Shown here in pieces: positions 9,001-12,000 of a stretch of DNA of 13,173 bases. A program made the position numbers and the translations under genes. The notes beneath the pieces were generated by a model. The model had not been told where the DNA came from. It saw only the letters and a list, made by a program, of their open reading frames with translations, and made no database searches. How positions within the stretch are numbered: position 1 is the stretch's first letter; each line of letters begins with the position of its first letter. Origin of the DNA: Baffinella frigidus (lineage: Eukaryota; Cryptophyceae; Cryptomonadales; Baffinellaceae); the NCBI GenBank assembly GCA_026770585.1, contig MU646338.1, forward strand, positions 244,307-257,479. The letters run 5' to 3'.

Positions 9001-12000
9001 CGAAACCCTAAACTTCTCCAGAATAAAAAGCACCTGGTCGAGTTGATTCACGCGAATCATATCCAGGTGCGGGAGTTCCCGCCGTCGATCGGGCTGCTCG
9101 CGTCCCTCGAATTCGTCGACGCCACCGACAACTCCCTCCAGGTCTTTCTCAACTGCCCCCAGGACCCCTCACCCCTCACCCCGAACCCCTCACCCCGAAC
9201 CCGAAACACACACCCGAAACACGCAACTCGAAACACGAAAGGCTCAACGACTACCCCCAGGAGCTGTGCGTCGGGATCGGAAGCTGCACCGCTCTGCCAG
9301 CTGACAGAGCGTAGGCGGGTGTCAGACCCCACCCCACACACGAACCCGAAACACCAAACGTAAAAATCAAAGGCTTAACCCTCACGACCACCCCCAGGAA
9401 CTGTGCGTCGAGATCGGGGGCCTGACAGTTCGCTGACGGATCTGCCCCAACAGCCCCTACACCCAACCACCCGAACCCCGCACCCGAACCACGAACCACG
9501 AAACACGAAACACGAAACACGAAAGGCGGAACCCGCTAAACCCTCACGAATACCCCCAGGAGGTTTGCGTGGAGATTGGGGGCTGCACCGCGCTGACCGA
9601 GCTGCACCTCTCCGCCAACTTCCTCAAGGGCATTCCGCGCGAAATCGGAAATCTCGTCAACATGAAGGTTACACCGTCTCAGTCTGTTTGGTGTATTTTC
9701 CGCACCAAAACTGACGGATGTGTTCCAAAACTATGGGATGCCAACTTGAGAATAGTCTGTCGACACCTTGACGCCAATTTCCTCAAGGACGTTCCGTGAG
9801 ATTTTGGAAATCTCGTCAACATGAAGGTTATACAGTCTCAGTCTATTTGGTCTCTTTTCCGCACCGAAGTTGACGAACTTGTACCAAAGACGTTGGATGG
9901 CAACTTGAGAATAGTCTGCCAACACCTTCACGCCAATTTCCTGAAGGACCTTCCGCGCGATATCAGAAACTTCGTCCTCATAAAGGTTATACCGCCTCAG
10001 TCTATTTGGGCTCGCCGGGCTCGTTCCCACTCCAAAGATGACGGGTGTGTACCGCAGACCTGGGATGTCCACGTGAGAATGGCCGGCCAAAACTACCAAG
10101 CCAGAGCTAGGGTTTTCGCAGGTTACTAGGGCCACCAAGAGTACCTGCGAAGCCCGCGGTGTGGCACATCGCCACCGCGGTGTGGCCCGCGGTGTGGCAC
10201 ATCGAAGCCCGCGGTGTGGCACATCGCCAACCCTTCGAGGAGCGGGTCAATCGGACCAGCCACCTGCGGTCGAGGGTTTGGTGTCACTACATGAGGTTGA
10301 GCACCTAAACATCCACGGACTGAACCGTCCTGGTTCGTGCAGGTGGTGGACCTCTCCAAGAACCAGCTGGTGTCAATCCCATCCCAGTTCGGGCTGATGT
10401 CGAACATCACGCGCCTCAACCTCCACGAAAACGAGCTCATCTACGTGCCTCCATCTCTCGCGTGGATCGGAGGCATGCGGCACTTGACGCTCCACACAAA
10501 CGCGGTGCGCGCCCCGCTAATTATCATTCGTAGTAAAATTATGTATGCCATAGTAATTTCTCCTATGATTTCTCCTATGAAACAGAGAGACCAAGCTCAT
10601 CTACGTGCCCCCGTTGCTAGCGGGGATCGGAGGCATGCGACGCTCCACACAAACTCGGTGCGCCCATCACCCGAAAATGGTGAAGGGTGTACCCGAAAAT
10701 GGTGTAAAATGGTGTACCTGAAAATGGGCCCGTAGATCGCGTGGATCGGAGGCATGAGGCATCTCACGCTTCACACAAACGCGGTGCGCCCCCCGCTGCC
10801 TTTCCACCGAGGAGTGTTGGGGGGGTATTCGATTTGATTATGATTCAAAAGTAGAATTACCTATGCCATAGTAATTTCTCCTATGATTTCTCCTATGAAA
10901 CAATGGGAACGAGCTCATCTACGTGCCCCCGTCGCTAGCGTGGATCGGAGGCATGACACACCTGACGCTCCACACCAACGCGGTGCGCCCTCTAAAAACC
11001 TGAAAATTATGTACCCCGAAAGGGTGCACTCAACAATGGCGCACTCACAGGTTGCCTTTGCATACCCGAACGCCTACCGGTGGACTCACCTGTGGCCTCT
11101 ACCGCTGCTCTGATATGCTCAACAGTTGCCTCTATATACCCGCAAGCTGCTTGGTGGACTCATCTGTGAAAGCTGTCTGGATTACTCAACTGTGGGACTC
11201 TCTCCTGACGCGTGAGACCCGCAGTGTACTCAACAGTTTAATCTAGATACCCGAACGCTGTTTAGTCTACTCAACAATGGGGATCTCGGCTGAAGCGTGA
11301 ACCCTGAAACCTGCACCCTGAACCCTGCACCCTGCACCCTGCACACCGAATCCTGAACCCTGAACCCTGACCCGCGGCAGATCCATGTGCTGCCCCGCGC
11401 CATCTGTAAGCTCGTCGAACTGGTAACGCCCCTCCCGATTCGAACACTATCGTCCGACTCCTAGCTCTGCCTCAGTCGGGTTGACTGTTGACACCCGCCT
11501 TCCAATTGCTGCGCACACATGCGACACCCTCGCTGCCACGGCTATTTCAAATGTTGATAACGCACAGGTGACCCTGGATTTTGACTTCTAGTGCACCGCA
11601 ATGGGTGCGGATGTTCCCGTACGTTGGCACATTGCCACATCGATTTTTATATTTTCAGGGTTTAAACCGAACACTGAAACACAAGAGACCCTGGACTTTG
11701 GGTTCAACGACATGGACCGGCTCCTCCCGTATGTCAGATGCTTCACGGGAATGACAGAAGTGAAGCTCTCCAACACCGTTTAGCACTGACAATGAGGGTT
11801 TAAACCTAACACTCAATCGCAGGAGACCCTGGACTTTGGGTTCAACGACATGGACCGGCTGCTCCCCTACATCGGGTGCTTCACGGGCATGACGGAGCTG
11901 AAGCTCTCCAACAATGCCCTCGAAGAACTTCCGATGCAGTTCGGGAAGATGACGTCCCTCACGGTCCGTTACTGGCGCCCCTTGATAGAGTTTGGCGGTT

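Noticed and set aside
9731-10222. 163-codon minus-strand open frame
   Set aside because: It lies antisense to the 159-bp tandem exon-tail repeats and the CGCGGTGTGGC repeats, which explain its repetitive peptide.
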